The notes beneath the pieces were generated by a model. The model saw nothing but the letters and a program-made list of their open reading frames with translations. It was not told the origin of the DNA and ran no database searches. A DNA stretch of 64,000 nucleotides, from positions 5,860,001-5,924,000 of the forward strand of contig NC_002678.2 of the NCBI RefSeq assembly GCF_000009625.1, written 5' to 3'. Position 1 is the stretch's first letter, and every line of letters starts with the position of its first letter. This DNA comes from Mesorhizobium japonicum MAFF 303099. GTDB lineage: Bacteria > Pseudomonadota > Alphaproteobacteria > Rhizobiales > Rhizobiaceae. Of the stretch, positions 34,180-42,740 are shown piece by piece. Made by a program: the position numbers and the translations under genes.

Positions 34180-35168
34180 GCCGTATGACGATTCTGACCG
34201 AAGCAGAACTGCGCAAGATCGTAACGCTCGATCTCGACGCCGTCGCCTGCGTCGAGAACGCTTTTCGCGCGCTCGCCACTCTGCCCGTGGCGATGCCGCC
34301 GATCCTGCGGCTCGACATTCCCGAGCATCGCGGCGAGGTCGACGTGAAGTCCGCTTATGTGCCCGGTATCGATGGCTTCGCCGTGAAGATCAGCTCCGGC
34401 TTCTTCGACAATCCAAAGCTCGGCCTGCCGAGCGGTGGCGGCATGATGGTGCTGCTTTCGGCAAGGACCGGTGTGGTAGAGGCGCTGCTGCTCGACAATG
34501 GCTACCTCACCGATGTCCGCACCGCTGCGGCTGGTGCGGTTGCGGCGAAGCATCTGTCGCGCGAAGACGCCACCGTGGCAGCAATCTTCGGCGCCGGTTT
34601 GCAGGCAGGTCTGCAACTGGAAGCGCTGCGCCTTGTCAGGCCGATCGCCGAAGCCCGCATCTGGGCGCGCGACGCCGCCAAGGCTGAAGCCACCGCTGCC
34701 CGCTTGCGCGAAAGACTGGGCATTACCGTGCACGCCGAGCCCGATGCAGCGGAGGCGGTTGCCGGCGCCGATATCATCGTCACCACCACACCGTCGACCG
34801 AGCCGCTGATCAAGGCAGGCTTCATTTCGGCCGGCCAGCACATCACCGCCATGGGCTCGGACGCCGAACACAAGAACGAGATCGCGCCGGCCATCCTGCG
34901 CATGGCCGATCTCTATGTCGCCGACAGTGCGCGCCAGACGCGGCGTCTGGGCGAACTGCATCATGCCATCGCGGCAGGGGTGATGGCCGCCGATGAAGAC
35001 GTGACCGAACTCGGCCAGATCATCGCCGGCACCAAACATGGCCGGCGCGCGGCCAGCGATATCACCATCGCCGACCTGACCGGCACCGGCGTGCAGGACA
35101 CGGCGATCGCCACGCTCGCCCGCAACCGCGCGCGGGCGGCCAATGCCGGAACCATTTTTGAAAGCTGA
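34176..35168 (+). CDS. eutC: ornithine cyclodeaminase-like protein
   Basis: A 330-residue OCD/mu-crystallin family protein with KISSGFFDNPKLGLPSGGGM, LTDVRTAAAGAVAAKHL, the dinucleotide-binding VAAIFGAGLQAGLQLEAL and TMGSDAEHKNE-like ITAMGSDAEHKNEIAP, where the Asp matches the catalytic Asp of cyclodeaminases. The ATG at 34176 overlaps the eutB stop. In the ectoine pathway it is EutC, proposed to work with EutA and EutB on hydroxyectoine breakdown; it could act as an imine reductase or a lyase rather than on ornithine. Confidence 0.88.
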   Translation: MSRMTILTEAELRKIVTLDLDAVACVENAFRALATLPVAMPPILRLDIPEHRGEVDVKSAYVPGIDGFAVKISSGFFDNPKLGLPSGGGMMVLLSARTGVVEALLLDNGYLTDVRTAAAGAVAAKHLSREDATVAAIFGAGLQAGLQLEALRLVRPIAEARIWARDAAKAEATAARLRERLGITVHAEPDAAEAVAGADIIVTTTPSTEPLIKAGFISAGQHITAMGSDAEHKNEIAPAILRMADLYVADSARQTRRLGELHHAIAAGVMAADEDVTELGQIIAGTKHGRRAASDITIADLTGTGVQDTAIATLARNRARAANAGTIFES

Positions 35169-35181
35169 TGCTGGCCGCAAA

Positions 35182-35226
35182 GCATGATCCGGAAAAGTGG
35201 GAACCGGTTTTCCGATCAGATCATGC
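35182..35226. repeat. palindromic rhizobial repeat between eutC and eutD
   Basis: GCATGATC (35182-35189) and GATCATGC (35219-35226) bound an inverted repeat whose inner part is GGAAAAGTGGGAACCGG followed by TTTTCC. This element is dispersed in many rhizobial genomes. It interrupts the otherwise tightly overlapping eutABC-eutDE operon, so it may adjust the expression of the two enzymes common to ectoine breakdown. Confidence 0.6.
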
Positions 35227-35302
35227 TCAAGCAAAATTCCTGGAGCCGGGTTCACCGAAGTTGAAACGGACTCCAGGGCCCAACAAACGAGGAAGCAAAA
35301 GA

Positions 35303-36481
35303 ATGCAACCAAATCTGAAATTCTCGCGCGGCGAATTTGCGGATCGCCTCGCCAAGACGCGGCGAGCCATGGAGGCCAGGGGCGTCGATCTCCTCATCGT
35401 CAGCGACCCCTCCAACATGGCCTGGCTGACCGGTTATGACGGCTGGTCCTTCTACGTGCACCAGGCGGTCATCGTGCCGCCCTCGGGCGAGCCGGTCTGG
35501 TACGGCCGCGGCCAGGACGCCAACGGCGCCAAGCGCACCGCCTATCTCGCGCAGAACAACATCGTCGGCTATGCCGATCACTATGTGCAGTCGACGGAAC
35601 GCCACCCGATGGATTTCTTGTCCAGCGTGCTTTCCGATCGCGGTTGGGGCAAGCTCACCATCGGCGTCGAGATGGACAACTACTGGTTCTCGGCCGCCGC
35701 CTTCGCCTCGCTGCAGAAGCATCTGCCCAATGCCCGCTTCGTCGATGCCACCGCGCTGGTCAACTGGCAGCGCGCGGTGAAGAGCCCGACCGAGATCGAC
35801 TATATGCGCAAGGCCGCCCGCATCGTCGAAGCCATGCACCAGCGCATTTTCGACAGAATAGAGATCGGCATGCGCAAATGCGATCTCGTCGCCGAGATCT
35901 ACGATGCCGGTACGCGCGGCGTCGACGGTATTGGCGGCGACTATCCGGCGATCGTGCCGCTGCTGCCGTCTGGCGTGGACGCCTCGGCGCCGCATCTGAC
36001 CTGGGACGACCAGCCGATGAAGCGGGGCGAGGGCACCTTTTTCGAGATCGCCGGCTGCTACAACAGGTACCACTGTCCGCTGTCGCGCACCGTGTTCCTC
36101 GGCAAGCCGACGCAGGAATTCCTCGATGCCGAGAAGGCGACACTGGAAGGCATGGAGGCGGGGCTTGCCGCCGCAAAGCCCGGCAACGCCTGCGAGGACA
36201 TCGCCAATGCCTTCTTCGCCGTCTTGAAGAAATACGGCATCGTCAAGGACAACCGGACCGGCTACTCGATCGGTCTCTCCTATCCGCCGGATTGGGGCGA
36301 ACGCACGATGAGCCTGCGTCCCGGCGACCACACCGAACTCAAGCCCGGCATGACCTTCCATTTCATGACCGGGCTCTGGCTGGAAACGATGGGGCTGGAG
36401 ATCACCGAGTCCATCCTGATCACCGAAACCGGTGTAGAGTGCCTGGCCAATGTTCCGCGCAAACTGGTGGTGAAGAATTGA
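35303..36481 (+). CDS. eutD: ectoine hydrolase
   Basis: A 392-residue M24 (creatinase/aminopeptidase P-like) protein also known as DoeA. It opens the ectoine ring by hydrolysis, giving N-alpha-acetyl-L-2,4-diaminobutyrate, in the cytoplasm. Visible are the creatinase-like N domain (RRAMEARGVDLLIVSDPSNM, WLTGYDGWSFYVHQ) and the pita-bread C domain from about residue 165 (EIDYMRKAARIVEAMHQ, FFEIAGCYNRYHCPLSR, FHFMTGLW). The usual five metal ligands of M24 peptidases are not all present, in line with the metal-free ectoine hydrolases described. ATG 35303 follows GAGGAAG. The TTG start of eutE overlaps its stop by four bases. Confidence 0.92.
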   Translation: MQPNLKFSRGEFADRLAKTRRAMEARGVDLLIVSDPSNMAWLTGYDGWSFYVHQAVIVPPSGEPVWYGRGQDANGAKRTAYLAQNNIVGYADHYVQSTERHPMDFLSSVLSDRGWGKLTIGVEMDNYWFSAAAFASLQKHLPNARFVDATALVNWQRAVKSPTEIDYMRKAARIVEAMHQRIFDRIEIGMRKCDLVAEIYDAGTRGVDGIGGDYPAIVPLLPSGVDASAPHLTWDDQPMKRGEGTFFEIAGCYNRYHCPLSRTVFLGKPTQEFLDAEKATLEGMEAGLAAAKPGNACEDIANAFFAVLKKYGIVKDNRTGYSIGLSYPPDWGERTMSLRPGDHTELKPGMTFHFMTGLWLETMGLEITESILITETGVECLANVPRKLVVKN

Positions 36482-37488
36482 GCCCGATATCCAGCCTCCG
36501 CCCGTCGCCGATCGCGCCGACTGTCGATTTCGATCGTGATGGCGTCCAGCACGGTTTCCTGCGCCTGCCCTACAGCCGCGACGACTCGGCCTGGGGCTCG
36601 GTGATGATTCCGATCTGCGTCATCCGCAACGGCAAGGGACCGACGGCACTGCTGTCCGGCGGCAACCATGGCGACGAGTATGAAGGGCCGCTGGCGCTCT
36701 ACGATCTCGCCCGCGCGCTCGATCCCAAGCAAGTCAGCGGCACGGTGATTATCGTGCCGGCGATGAACTATCCGGCCTTCCGCGCCGGCACGCGGACCTC
36801 GCCGATCGATAAGGGCAACATGAACCGCAGCTTCCCCGGCCGGCCGGATGGCACGGTGACCGAGAAGATCGCCGACTACTTCCAGCGCGAATTGCTGCCC
36901 CGCGCCGACATCGTCTTCGACTTCCACTCCGGGGGAAAGACGCTGGATTTCGTGCCGTTCTGTGCGGCCCATACTCTGCCCGACAAGGTGCTGGAGAAGA
37001 AAGCCTTCGATGCGGTGGCGGCATTCTCGGCGCCCTTCTCGATGCGCATGATCGAAATCGACTCGGTCGGCATGTACGACACGGCGGCCGAGGAGATGGG
37101 CAAGGTCTTCGTCAGCACCGAGCTTGGCGGCGGCGGCACCTCGCGCGCTCAAACGGTGCGGATTGCACGGCGTGGCATTCTCAATGTGCTGCGTCATGCG
37201 GGCATTGTTGCTGGGGCGGTCGAGAAGGGCAGAACGCAATGGTTGGACATGCCGTCGGGCGATTGCTTCTCCTTCGCCGAGGAGGACGGCATGATCGAAA
37301 CCATGGTCGATCTCGGCGAGCCCGTCGAGAAGGACGCGGTGCTGGCACGAATCCATTCGGTTGGCCGCACCGGCATTGCCCCGCAGGAGATCCGGGCAAA
37401 AATGTCGGGCATGCTGGCGGCGCGGCATTTTCCCGGACTGGTCAAGGCTGGCGACTGCGCGGCGGTCGTAGCTGTGGAGGTCGATTGA
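36478..37488 (+). CDS. eutE: N-alpha-acetyl-L-2,4-diaminobutyrate deacetylase
   Basis: A 336-residue AstE/AspA-type zinc deacylase, also known as DoeB. Zinc ligands are His64 and Glu67 in GGNHGDEYEG and His150 in VFDFHSGG; NMNRSFPGRPDG binds the substrate carboxylate in this family, and STELGGGG carries the probable catalytic Glu. It removes acetate from the EutD product to give diaminobutyrate, the substrate for the DoeD-like transaminase at 23967. The only in-frame start at the expected place is TTG 36478, inside the TTGA overlap with eutD. Last gene of the operon. Confidence 0.92.
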   Translation: MSPISSLRPSPIAPTVDFDRDGVQHGFLRLPYSRDDSAWGSVMIPICVIRNGKGPTALLSGGNHGDEYEGPLALYDLARALDPKQVSGTVIIVPAMNYPAFRAGTRTSPIDKGNMNRSFPGRPDGTVTEKIADYFQRELLPRADIVFDFHSGGKTLDFVPFCAAHTLPDKVLEKKAFDAVAAFSAPFSMRMIEIDSVGMYDTAAEEMGKVFVSTELGGGGTSRAQTVRIARRGILNVLRHAGIVAGAVEKGRTQWLDMPSGDCFSFAEEDGMIETMVDLGEPVEKDAVLARIHSVGRTGIAPQEIRAKMSGMLAARHFPGLVKAGDCAAVVAVEVD

Positions 37489-37706
37489 TCGGAGCGGCTG
37501 CGTCCCGGCACATGCCGCGCGGTTCCCGGCGGTTGCGGCTGGCCGCGCCGGCCATCAATTTTCTCCATCGAATGGAAGTGTAAATTAACGAGAGGCAGAC
37601 AAACTAGGCATTGGCAAGCGGACCCTCGCTCTGCTGCCATCGTTGCGGGCATTGGACCGCGCGACATGGCGATGATCGTTGAACGCCCGGACGCCTGGTC
37701 TGAATC

Positions 37707-38828
37707 ATGAGATCTTCGACTGGAGAACACTATCCGGCGCTGGACCATGTTCGTGGCCTTGCGGCTTTCCTGGTCTTCACCTGGCATTTCCTTCATCAGT
37801 CTCCCGAGGGGCCGGTGCCCTATGATTTCGTGCCCGCCGTGCCCATTTTCAGCCTGCTGGATGAGGGGTTCACCGGCGTTTCATTGTTCATGACGCTCTC
37901 CGGCTACCTGTTCGCCAAGCTTCTTGACGGGAAACAGGTCAGCTATCTGCCCTTCTTCGCCAACCGGGCGCTGCGGCTGCTTCCGCTCTTGCTGGCCGTG
38001 ATAGCCATCGAGGCTTGCCGCGTATCTATGGCGGGCCAGCCCCTGGGCGGCTATTTCACCGACGTCGGTAAGGGGGTGATCTTTCCCACCCTCCCGAACG
38101 GCGGTTGGTCGATAACCGTGGAAGCCCACTTCTACATCCTGCTGCCGTTCCTGCTGATGGCGTCCAGACGCTTCCCGTTCGCGCCGTTGCTGTTCATCGC
38201 TGCAGCCATTCTGCTGAGGTGGGCGCTTTACGTGCAGCTCGGCGAGGTACAATCGGCGGCGGCCTGGACCATCATTGGCCATGCCGATCAGTTTCTGGCC
38301 GGCATCCTTGCCTTCCATCTCCGCGCCCATGTGAAGGACCGGCACTGGCTCGCGCTAGCCGTTCTGCTGGCCTTTTCGGGGTTCTTCTGGTGGTTCGATG
38401 CCGCCGGGGGATTTTACCAGCTAGGGCACTATCCCTCGCCGCATTGGATATGGATCATCCTGCCAACGGTGGAGGCGGCGGCCTATTCGTTTGGGATCGC
38501 CTACTATGACACCAGCTTTCCAAGGAAGCGAACAGGGCTGCCGTTCAGGATCCTGGAGAAGGCTGGCGCCTACAGCTATTCGATCTATCTCCTGCACCTG
38601 TTCTTCGTCATGCAGTTGGCGGCGTTCATAAACACGAACATCATGGGCATAAGCAATTTCTACGTTGCCTGCCTCTGGTCCTTGCTGTGCTTTCTGGCGA
38701 CGATCCCGATCGGCTATCTCAGCTACACCTGCATCGAAGCGCCATTTCTGCGCCTGCGTAGACGATATGCGGGGCCGGCTGTTGCTGATCCGGTCCTGTT
38801 CAAGGATCGGCCGGCCACGGCAGCTTAG
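37707..38828 (+). CDS. acyltransferase family 3 membrane protein (OafA/ExoZ-like)
   Basis: A 373-residue polytopic inner-membrane protein. LDHVRGLAAFLVFTWHF with the conserved active-site His of acyltransferase_3 is at residues 13-29, FTGVSLFMTLSGYLFAKL and FFANRALRLLPLLL follow, and about ten hydrophobic segments reach YSIYLLHLFFVMQ near 290. Such proteins O-acetylate or O-succinylate surface polysaccharides or lipids. It stands alone; the 218 bases before it show no hairpin or frame that I recognise. The acceptor is unknown. Confidence 0.85.
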   Translation: MRSSTGEHYPALDHVRGLAAFLVFTWHFLHQSPEGPVPYDFVPAVPIFSLLDEGFTGVSLFMTLSGYLFAKLLDGKQVSYLPFFANRALRLLPLLLAVIAIEACRVSMAGQPLGGYFTDVGKGVIFPTLPNGGWSITVEAHFYILLPFLLMASRRFPFAPLLFIAAAILLRWALYVQLGEVQSAAAWTIIGHADQFLAGILAFHLRAHVKDRHWLALAVLLAFSGFFWWFDAAGGFYQLGHYPSPHWIWIILPTVEAAAYSFGIAYYDTSFPRKRTGLPFRILEKAGAYSYSIYLLHLFFVMQLAAFINTNIMGISNFYVACLWSLLCFLATIPIGYLSYTCIEAPFLRLRRRYAGPAVADPVLFKDRPATAA

Positions 38829-39010
38829 GCGCCGCGCCTTCGCTGGGCAGCGCCCTGCAGAAATATCTGACAGAGACCATCGGCTCGGGGCATCTCGCCG
38901 TCAACGCTGGCTAGCCTGCAGCGGGCCCGGTGCAGTTCGTACACGAGGATACTCATGTCCAGTTCGGCGGTTTTCCGCTACGCTGGAGTCCGCGTGACTG
39001 GGAGCATCGA

Positions 39011-39691
39011 TTGCGTGAATTTGCGGAAGGCCTGATCGAGAGGCCGCAGACGGTTGCCGAGCAGGTCGCCAACGTGCTGCGCGAGGCCATTGCTAGCGGA
39101 ACGCTGAAGGCCGGCACGGCGCTACGCCAGGACGACCTTGCCGAGCAGTTCGGCTTCAGCCGCATGCCTATTCGTGACGCGCTTCGCCAATTGGAGGCGG
39201 AGGGCATTGTCTCCATTCACCCCACCAAGGGCGCGCATGTCGCACGGATGGACGGCGCCGAGATCAGCGAAATCTACGCGGTGCGCGAATTGCTCGAATG
39301 CGAAGCGCTTCGCCTCTCCATTCCGGCTTTGTTGGACGGCAAGCTCGATGAGGCCGAACAGGTGCTCGACCAGATCGACGCGGAGCGCAATGTCGGCCGC
39401 TGGGGGGCGCTGAACCGGACCTTTCACCTGTCGCTCTACGCTGCCTGCGGCAACCAGCGTCTGCTCGGTCTGATCGAGGCGCACCACAACGCCGCCGATC
39501 GCTATGTCCGCATCCTCTTGTCGAACCTCGACTATCGCACCCGCTCACAGGCGGAACATCGCGACCTGCTGGCTGCCTGCCGCCAGCGCGACGGCAAGAA
39601 GGCCGTGAGCGTTCTGCGCCAGCACCTTCGCGAAGGCAGCGGCACGCTCGTCAATGCGATAGAGGGCGGCGGCCTGTCGCGAAAATCCTAG
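39011..39691 (+). CDS. GntR-family regulator, FadR/FCD subgroup
   Basis: Read from the TTG at 39011 (GGGAGC seven bases upstream) the protein has 226 residues; the frame is open further upstream but without an RBS. The winged helix spans about residues 12-75 (VAEQVANVLREAIASGTLKAG, LAEQFGFSRMPIRDALRQLE, VSIHPTKGAHVA) and the FCD effector domain about 85-215 (EIYAVRELLECEALRL, NRTFHLSLYAACGN, EHRDLLAACRQRD). It is convergent with the sugar-locus MaoC gene 80 bases away, so it may control that locus or act on unlinked genes. Confidence 0.85.
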   Translation: MREFAEGLIERPQTVAEQVANVLREAIASGTLKAGTALRQDDLAEQFGFSRMPIRDALRQLEAEGIVSIHPTKGAHVARMDGAEISEIYAVRELLECEALRLSIPALLDGKLDEAEQVLDQIDAERNVGRWGALNRTFHLSLYAACGNQRLLGLIEAHHNAADRYVRILLSNLDYRTRSQAEHRDLLAACRQRDGKKAVSVLRQHLREGSGTLVNAIEGGGLSRKS

Positions 39692-39770
39692 TCGCGATGG
39701 TCCTGCTGCTCGGGCTGGAGCGCATCACCGCGTGCGCCACCGGTTCGTAAGAACCGCACCGATTTTCAGC

Positions 39771-40217
39771 TCAGGCCGGCTTGCGTTCGACGATGTAGAT
39801 GTGGTCGGCGGCGAGCACCACTTCGCCGCGCTGGTTGATCACCTCGCAGCGTTCGATTACCCGTCCTGAGCCCGGCCGCTTGGTATCGTCCTCCTTGGCC
39901 GTAATGGTGGTGCGCGTGCGGATCGTGTCGCCGATGAACACCGGCTTGATGAAGCGCAGCCTGTCATAGCCATAGGAGAAGGCGACGGGGTTGATAATGC
40001 TCGCCGTCAGCCCGATGCCGACCGAGAACACCAGCGTGCCGTGCGCGATGCGCTGGCCGAACGGCGTCGCCTTCATGTACTCGGCGTCCATGTGGTGCGG
40101 GAAGAAATCGCCGGTGTGGCCGGCATGGACGACGAAGTCGGTCTCGGTGATGGTGCGGCCGCTGGTCAGCCGCGAAGAGCCGATTTCATAGTCTTCGAAA
40201 TAGGTGATCTGTTCCAT
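39771..40217 (-). CDS. MaoC-family (R)-hydratase-like protein
   Basis: A 148-residue hot-dog fold protein. The hydratase motif is present as [18 protein letters not shown] with its Asp-His pair, then [15 protein letters not shown] and [19 protein letters not shown]. It is the last gene of the minus-strand sugar operon and overlaps the Gfo/Idh dehydrogenase stop by one base. The block [19 protein letters not shown] is repeated exactly in the second MaoC protein at 51292, so the two are close paralogues. It probably hydrates or dehydrates an acyl-CoA or acid; the substrate is not known. Confidence 0.85.
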   Translation of the reverse strand: MEQITYFEDYEIGSSRLTSGRTITETDFVVHAGHTGDFFPHHMDAEYMKATPFGQRIAHGTLVFSVGIGLTASIINPVAFSYGYDRLRFIKPVFIGDTIRTRTTITAKEDDTKRPGSGRVIERCEVINQRGEVVLAADHIYIVERKPA

Positions 40218-41293
40218 CAGGGTCTTTCCGCGATCAGCGTCGCCGGCGCCGCGCTCGATTTATAGGCGGCTTCCACCAGCGCCATGGTGCTCCAGGCGTC
40301 CTCGACCGAGCTGACCAGTTCGTCGTCTTCTCCTGATGCAAAGCGCTGCACATTGGCCATGCGCCCGACGAATGCGTCGGGGAACCATTCGCCGGCAAGC
40401 GGCACCGCGATCCAGTCCGTCCCGCCCTTCGGATGGATTTCCAGAATGTCCGGCTCGCCCCGGGGATAGTCGAGGTTGAGGCCGAGCTTGAGATAGGCGG
40501 CGCCCTCGGTGCCGCAGATGCGAAATTCGCAGGCTTGGTGCCGGCGGCCGAATTTGTGGTCATGGTTGATCGACAGCGCGCAGCGCACGGTGTCGCCATA
40601 GTCGAGAATGGCGCTGGTGCGCGTCTGCGCCACCTTGTGGTTGGGATGGCCGAGCGTCTTGGCGTGGACGCCCTTGGGATCGCCGAGCAATTGCCGGATG
40701 AGGTCGAGATAATGGATCGAGTGCATGGCGATCTCGACGCGCGGCGCCTTGAGCAGGAACTCCCACAACTCCCACGGTGTCGCCAGCGCCAGCCAGGCAT
40801 CGAAGTCGACGATCTCGCCGAGCCAGCCCTTGGCGATGGCGTCCTTGAGCGCCAGCATCATCGGCGCGAAGCGCAGCTGGAAGTTCACGGCCGCCTTGAG
40901 GTTCTTGGCGCGGCAGATTTCGAGGATTTCGGTTGCCTCGCCAAGATAATTGCCCATCGGCTTCTGGATCAACGCGACCGCACCGTCGGGCAGGTCTTTC
41001 AGGATCTCGGCATGCCGTCCCGGCGGGGTCGCCAGATCGAAGATCGCATCCTGGACGGCTGCGGCTTCGCCGACCGAACGGAACGCCGTCACGCCCCATT
41101 TGTCGGCCAGGGTTGTCGCCTTGGCCTGGTCCGGATCATAGAGGCCGGCAATCGGAAAGCCCGCTTTGCGATAGGCGGGAAAATGCGCGTCGCCGACGAT
41201 CGATCCGGAACCGAAAGTGACGATCGGGCGAGGCTTCGAGGGTTTTGGCCAGGACTGGACGAGTAGGGCAGGGTCGAAACCACCCTCAGTCAT
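40217..41293 (-). CDS. Gfo/Idh/MocA-family oxidoreductase
   Basis: A 358-residue NAD(P)-dependent dehydrogenase-like protein. The N-terminal Rossmann motif is [19 protein letters not shown] near residue 26; the family EKP motif is replaced by QKP in [15 protein letters not shown]; the C-terminal domain has [18 protein letters not shown] with the usual HxxD-like pair. Starting at ATG 41293 it overlaps the RhaM gene by eight bases. In the operon it may oxidise the imported sugar or a sugar acid. The missing Glu in EKP makes it slightly unusual. Confidence 0.83.
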   Translation of the reverse strand: MTEGGFDPALLVQSWPKPSKPRPIVTFGSGSIVGDAHFPAYRKAGFPIAGLYDPDQAKATTLADKWGVTAFRSVGEAAAVQDAIFDLATPPGRHAEILKDLPDGAVALIQKPMGNYLGEATEILEICRAKNLKAAVNFQLRFAPMMLALKDAIAKGWLGEIVDFDAWLALATPWELWEFLLKAPRVEIAMHSIHYLDLIRQLLGDPKGVHAKTLGHPNHKVAQTRTSAILDYGDTVRCALSINHDHKFGRRHQACEFRICGTEGAAYLKLGLNLDYPRGEPDILEIHPKGGTDWIAVPLAGEWFPDAFVGRMANVQRFASGEDDELVSSVEDAWSTMALVEAAYKSSAAPATLIAERP

Positions 41294-41615
41294 AGTGGAA
41301 GGCCTCGTCCATACTGGCCCACCATTCGCCCTCCTTGCGGGTCGCGAGCGGCTCCTGGCATGGTATGCAGACCGCCCACCATTCCTGCGTCTTCGGGTCG
41401 GCTGCCATCTTGGCCATGTCGGCCGCATAGTCGGTGCCGTGATATTCGAAATAGGAAAACAGCAGGTTCTCCGGCCGCCTCAGATAGATCGAGTAATTCT
41501 TGATGTTGCAGGCCGAGATCATGGTCAGCACGTCGGGCCAGACGGCGGCATGCAGGCGGACATACTCCTCGACCTTTTCCGGCTTCAACCCCAGCACCAT
41601 GCCCATTCGCTGCAT
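41286..41615 (-). CDS. L-rhamnose/L-fucose mutarotase family protein
   Basis: A 109-residue RhaM-type (DUF718) protein that interconverts sugar anomers. The catalytic His22 lies in YVRLHAAVWPDVL, followed by NYSIYLR, LLFSYFEYHG and a C-terminal [13 protein letters not shown], matching family length (about 105-110) and motifs. It points to a 6-deoxyhexose or a related pyranose as the transporter's substrate. It lies nine bases after the enolase-superfamily gene. Rhamnose versus fucose cannot be decided from sequence alone. Confidence 0.87.
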   Translation of the reverse strand: MQRMGMVLGLKPEKVEEYVRLHAAVWPDVLTMISACNIKNYSIYLRRPENLLFSYFEYHGTDYAADMAKMAADPKTQEWWAVCIPCQEPLATRKEGEWWASMDEAFHYD

Positions 41616-41624
41616 ATCCGACTC

Positions 41625-42737
41625 CTATTTCGTGATCGCCGTGGTGAATTCGGCGATGCTCATGGCCTTGACCGCGTCCCAATCCCAGTCGATGCCGATG
41701 CCGGGTTCGTCGGGCGCCAGCGCATGCCCATCCTCGATGCGCATATGCTTGCCGGTCAACTGGTCGAGTTGCGGAATGTACTCGACATACCTGCCGTTCT
41801 GAACCGCGCAGGTCAAGCTGACATGCAGCTCCATCAGGAAATGCGGGCAGACCGGAATGTCGAAGGCCTCCGCCGCATGGGCGATCTTGAGCCATGGCGT
41901 GATGCCGCCGATGCGGCCGACATCGACCTGCACGATCGAGCAGGCGCCTTTCTGCATGTATTCGCGAAAATGGCGGATCGAATAGAGCGATTCGCCAATG
42001 GCAATTGGCGTCGGCGTCGAGTTGGACAACCTGATATGGCCGTCAATGTCGTCGGCCGGCAGCGGCTCCTCGATCCAGGCGAGGTCGAGTTCGCGCAGCC
42101 GCGCCGCGCGCCGGATCGCCTCGTCGACCGAAAACCCCTGATTGGCGTCGGTCATGATCTCGTAGCCGTCGCCCACAGCCTTGCGCACCGCCGACAGGCG
42201 GGCGAGATCCTCCGACCCGTGCGGCCTGCCGATCTTCACTTTCGAGCCACGAAATCCCTTCGCCTTGGCAGCCAGTGCGTCGTCGACAAGTGCTGCGGTC
42301 TCGATGTGCAGCCAGCCGCCCTCGGTGGTGTATAGCGGGCAGCGGTCCTTGGCGCCGCCGGCGAGTTTCCACAGCGGCAGGTTCTGCTTCTTCGCCCTCA
42401 GATCCCAGAGCGCCGTATCGATCGCCGCAATGGCGATGGAGGTGATCGCACCGATGGTCGTCGCATGGGTGGCGAATTCGAGATCGTGCCAGATCGCCTC
42501 GATCATGTCGGGGTCGCGGCCGATCAGGCGTGGCGCCAGATGGTCGGACAAGAGCCGCATCACCGACGAACCGCCGGTGCCGATCGTGTAGCTGTAACCG
42601 GTGCCGATCGCGCCGTCGGAATCGGTGATCGTGACGATGGGTGTTTCCTGGCTGACGAAACTCTGGATGGCATCCGTGCGCCTGACCTTGGGCACAAGGT
42701 CCACCATCCGCAGTTCGACTTTCTCGATTCTAGCCAT
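41625..42737 (-). CDS. enolase-superfamily sugar acid dehydratase, mandelate racemase subgroup
   Basis: A 370-residue protein. The Lys-x-Lys base pair is Lys166/Lys168 (GSKVKIG), magnesium ligands are Asp197 (DANQG), Glu223 or Glu224 (IEEPL) and Glu249 (GES), and the Asp272-His299 dyad of the MR subgroup is visible (VDVGRIGG, CPHFLMELH). Such enzymes dehydrate aldonic or aldaric acids or cycloisomerise their lactones. With a mutarotase, a lactonase (48073) and a Gfo/Idh dehydrogenase it suits a non-phosphorylative sugar oxidation route. It lies three bases after the ATPase gene. Confidence 0.87.
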   Translation of the reverse strand: MARIEKVELRMVDLVPKVRRTDAIQSFVSQETPIVTITDSDGAIGTGYSYTIGTGGSSVMRLLSDHLAPRLIGRDPDMIEAIWHDLEFATHATTIGAITSIAIAAIDTALWDLRAKKQNLPLWKLAGGAKDRCPLYTTEGGWLHIETAALVDDALAAKAKGFRGSKVKIGRPHGSEDLARLSAVRKAVGDGYEIMTDANQGFSVDEAIRRAARLRELDLAWIEEPLPADDIDGHIRLSNSTPTPIAIGESLYSIRHFREYMQKGACSIVQVDVGRIGGITPWLKIAHAAEAFDIPVCPHFLMELHVSLTCAVQNGRYVEYIPQLDQLTGKHMRIEDGHALAPDEPGIGIDWDWDAVKAMSIAEFTTAITK

Positions 42738-42740
42738 CGG

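Noticed and set aside
38829..39010. Frame reading LGSALQKYLTETIGSGHL before a TAG, perhaps a gene relic
   Set aside because: About 25 codons, no family recognised; the similarity could be chance.
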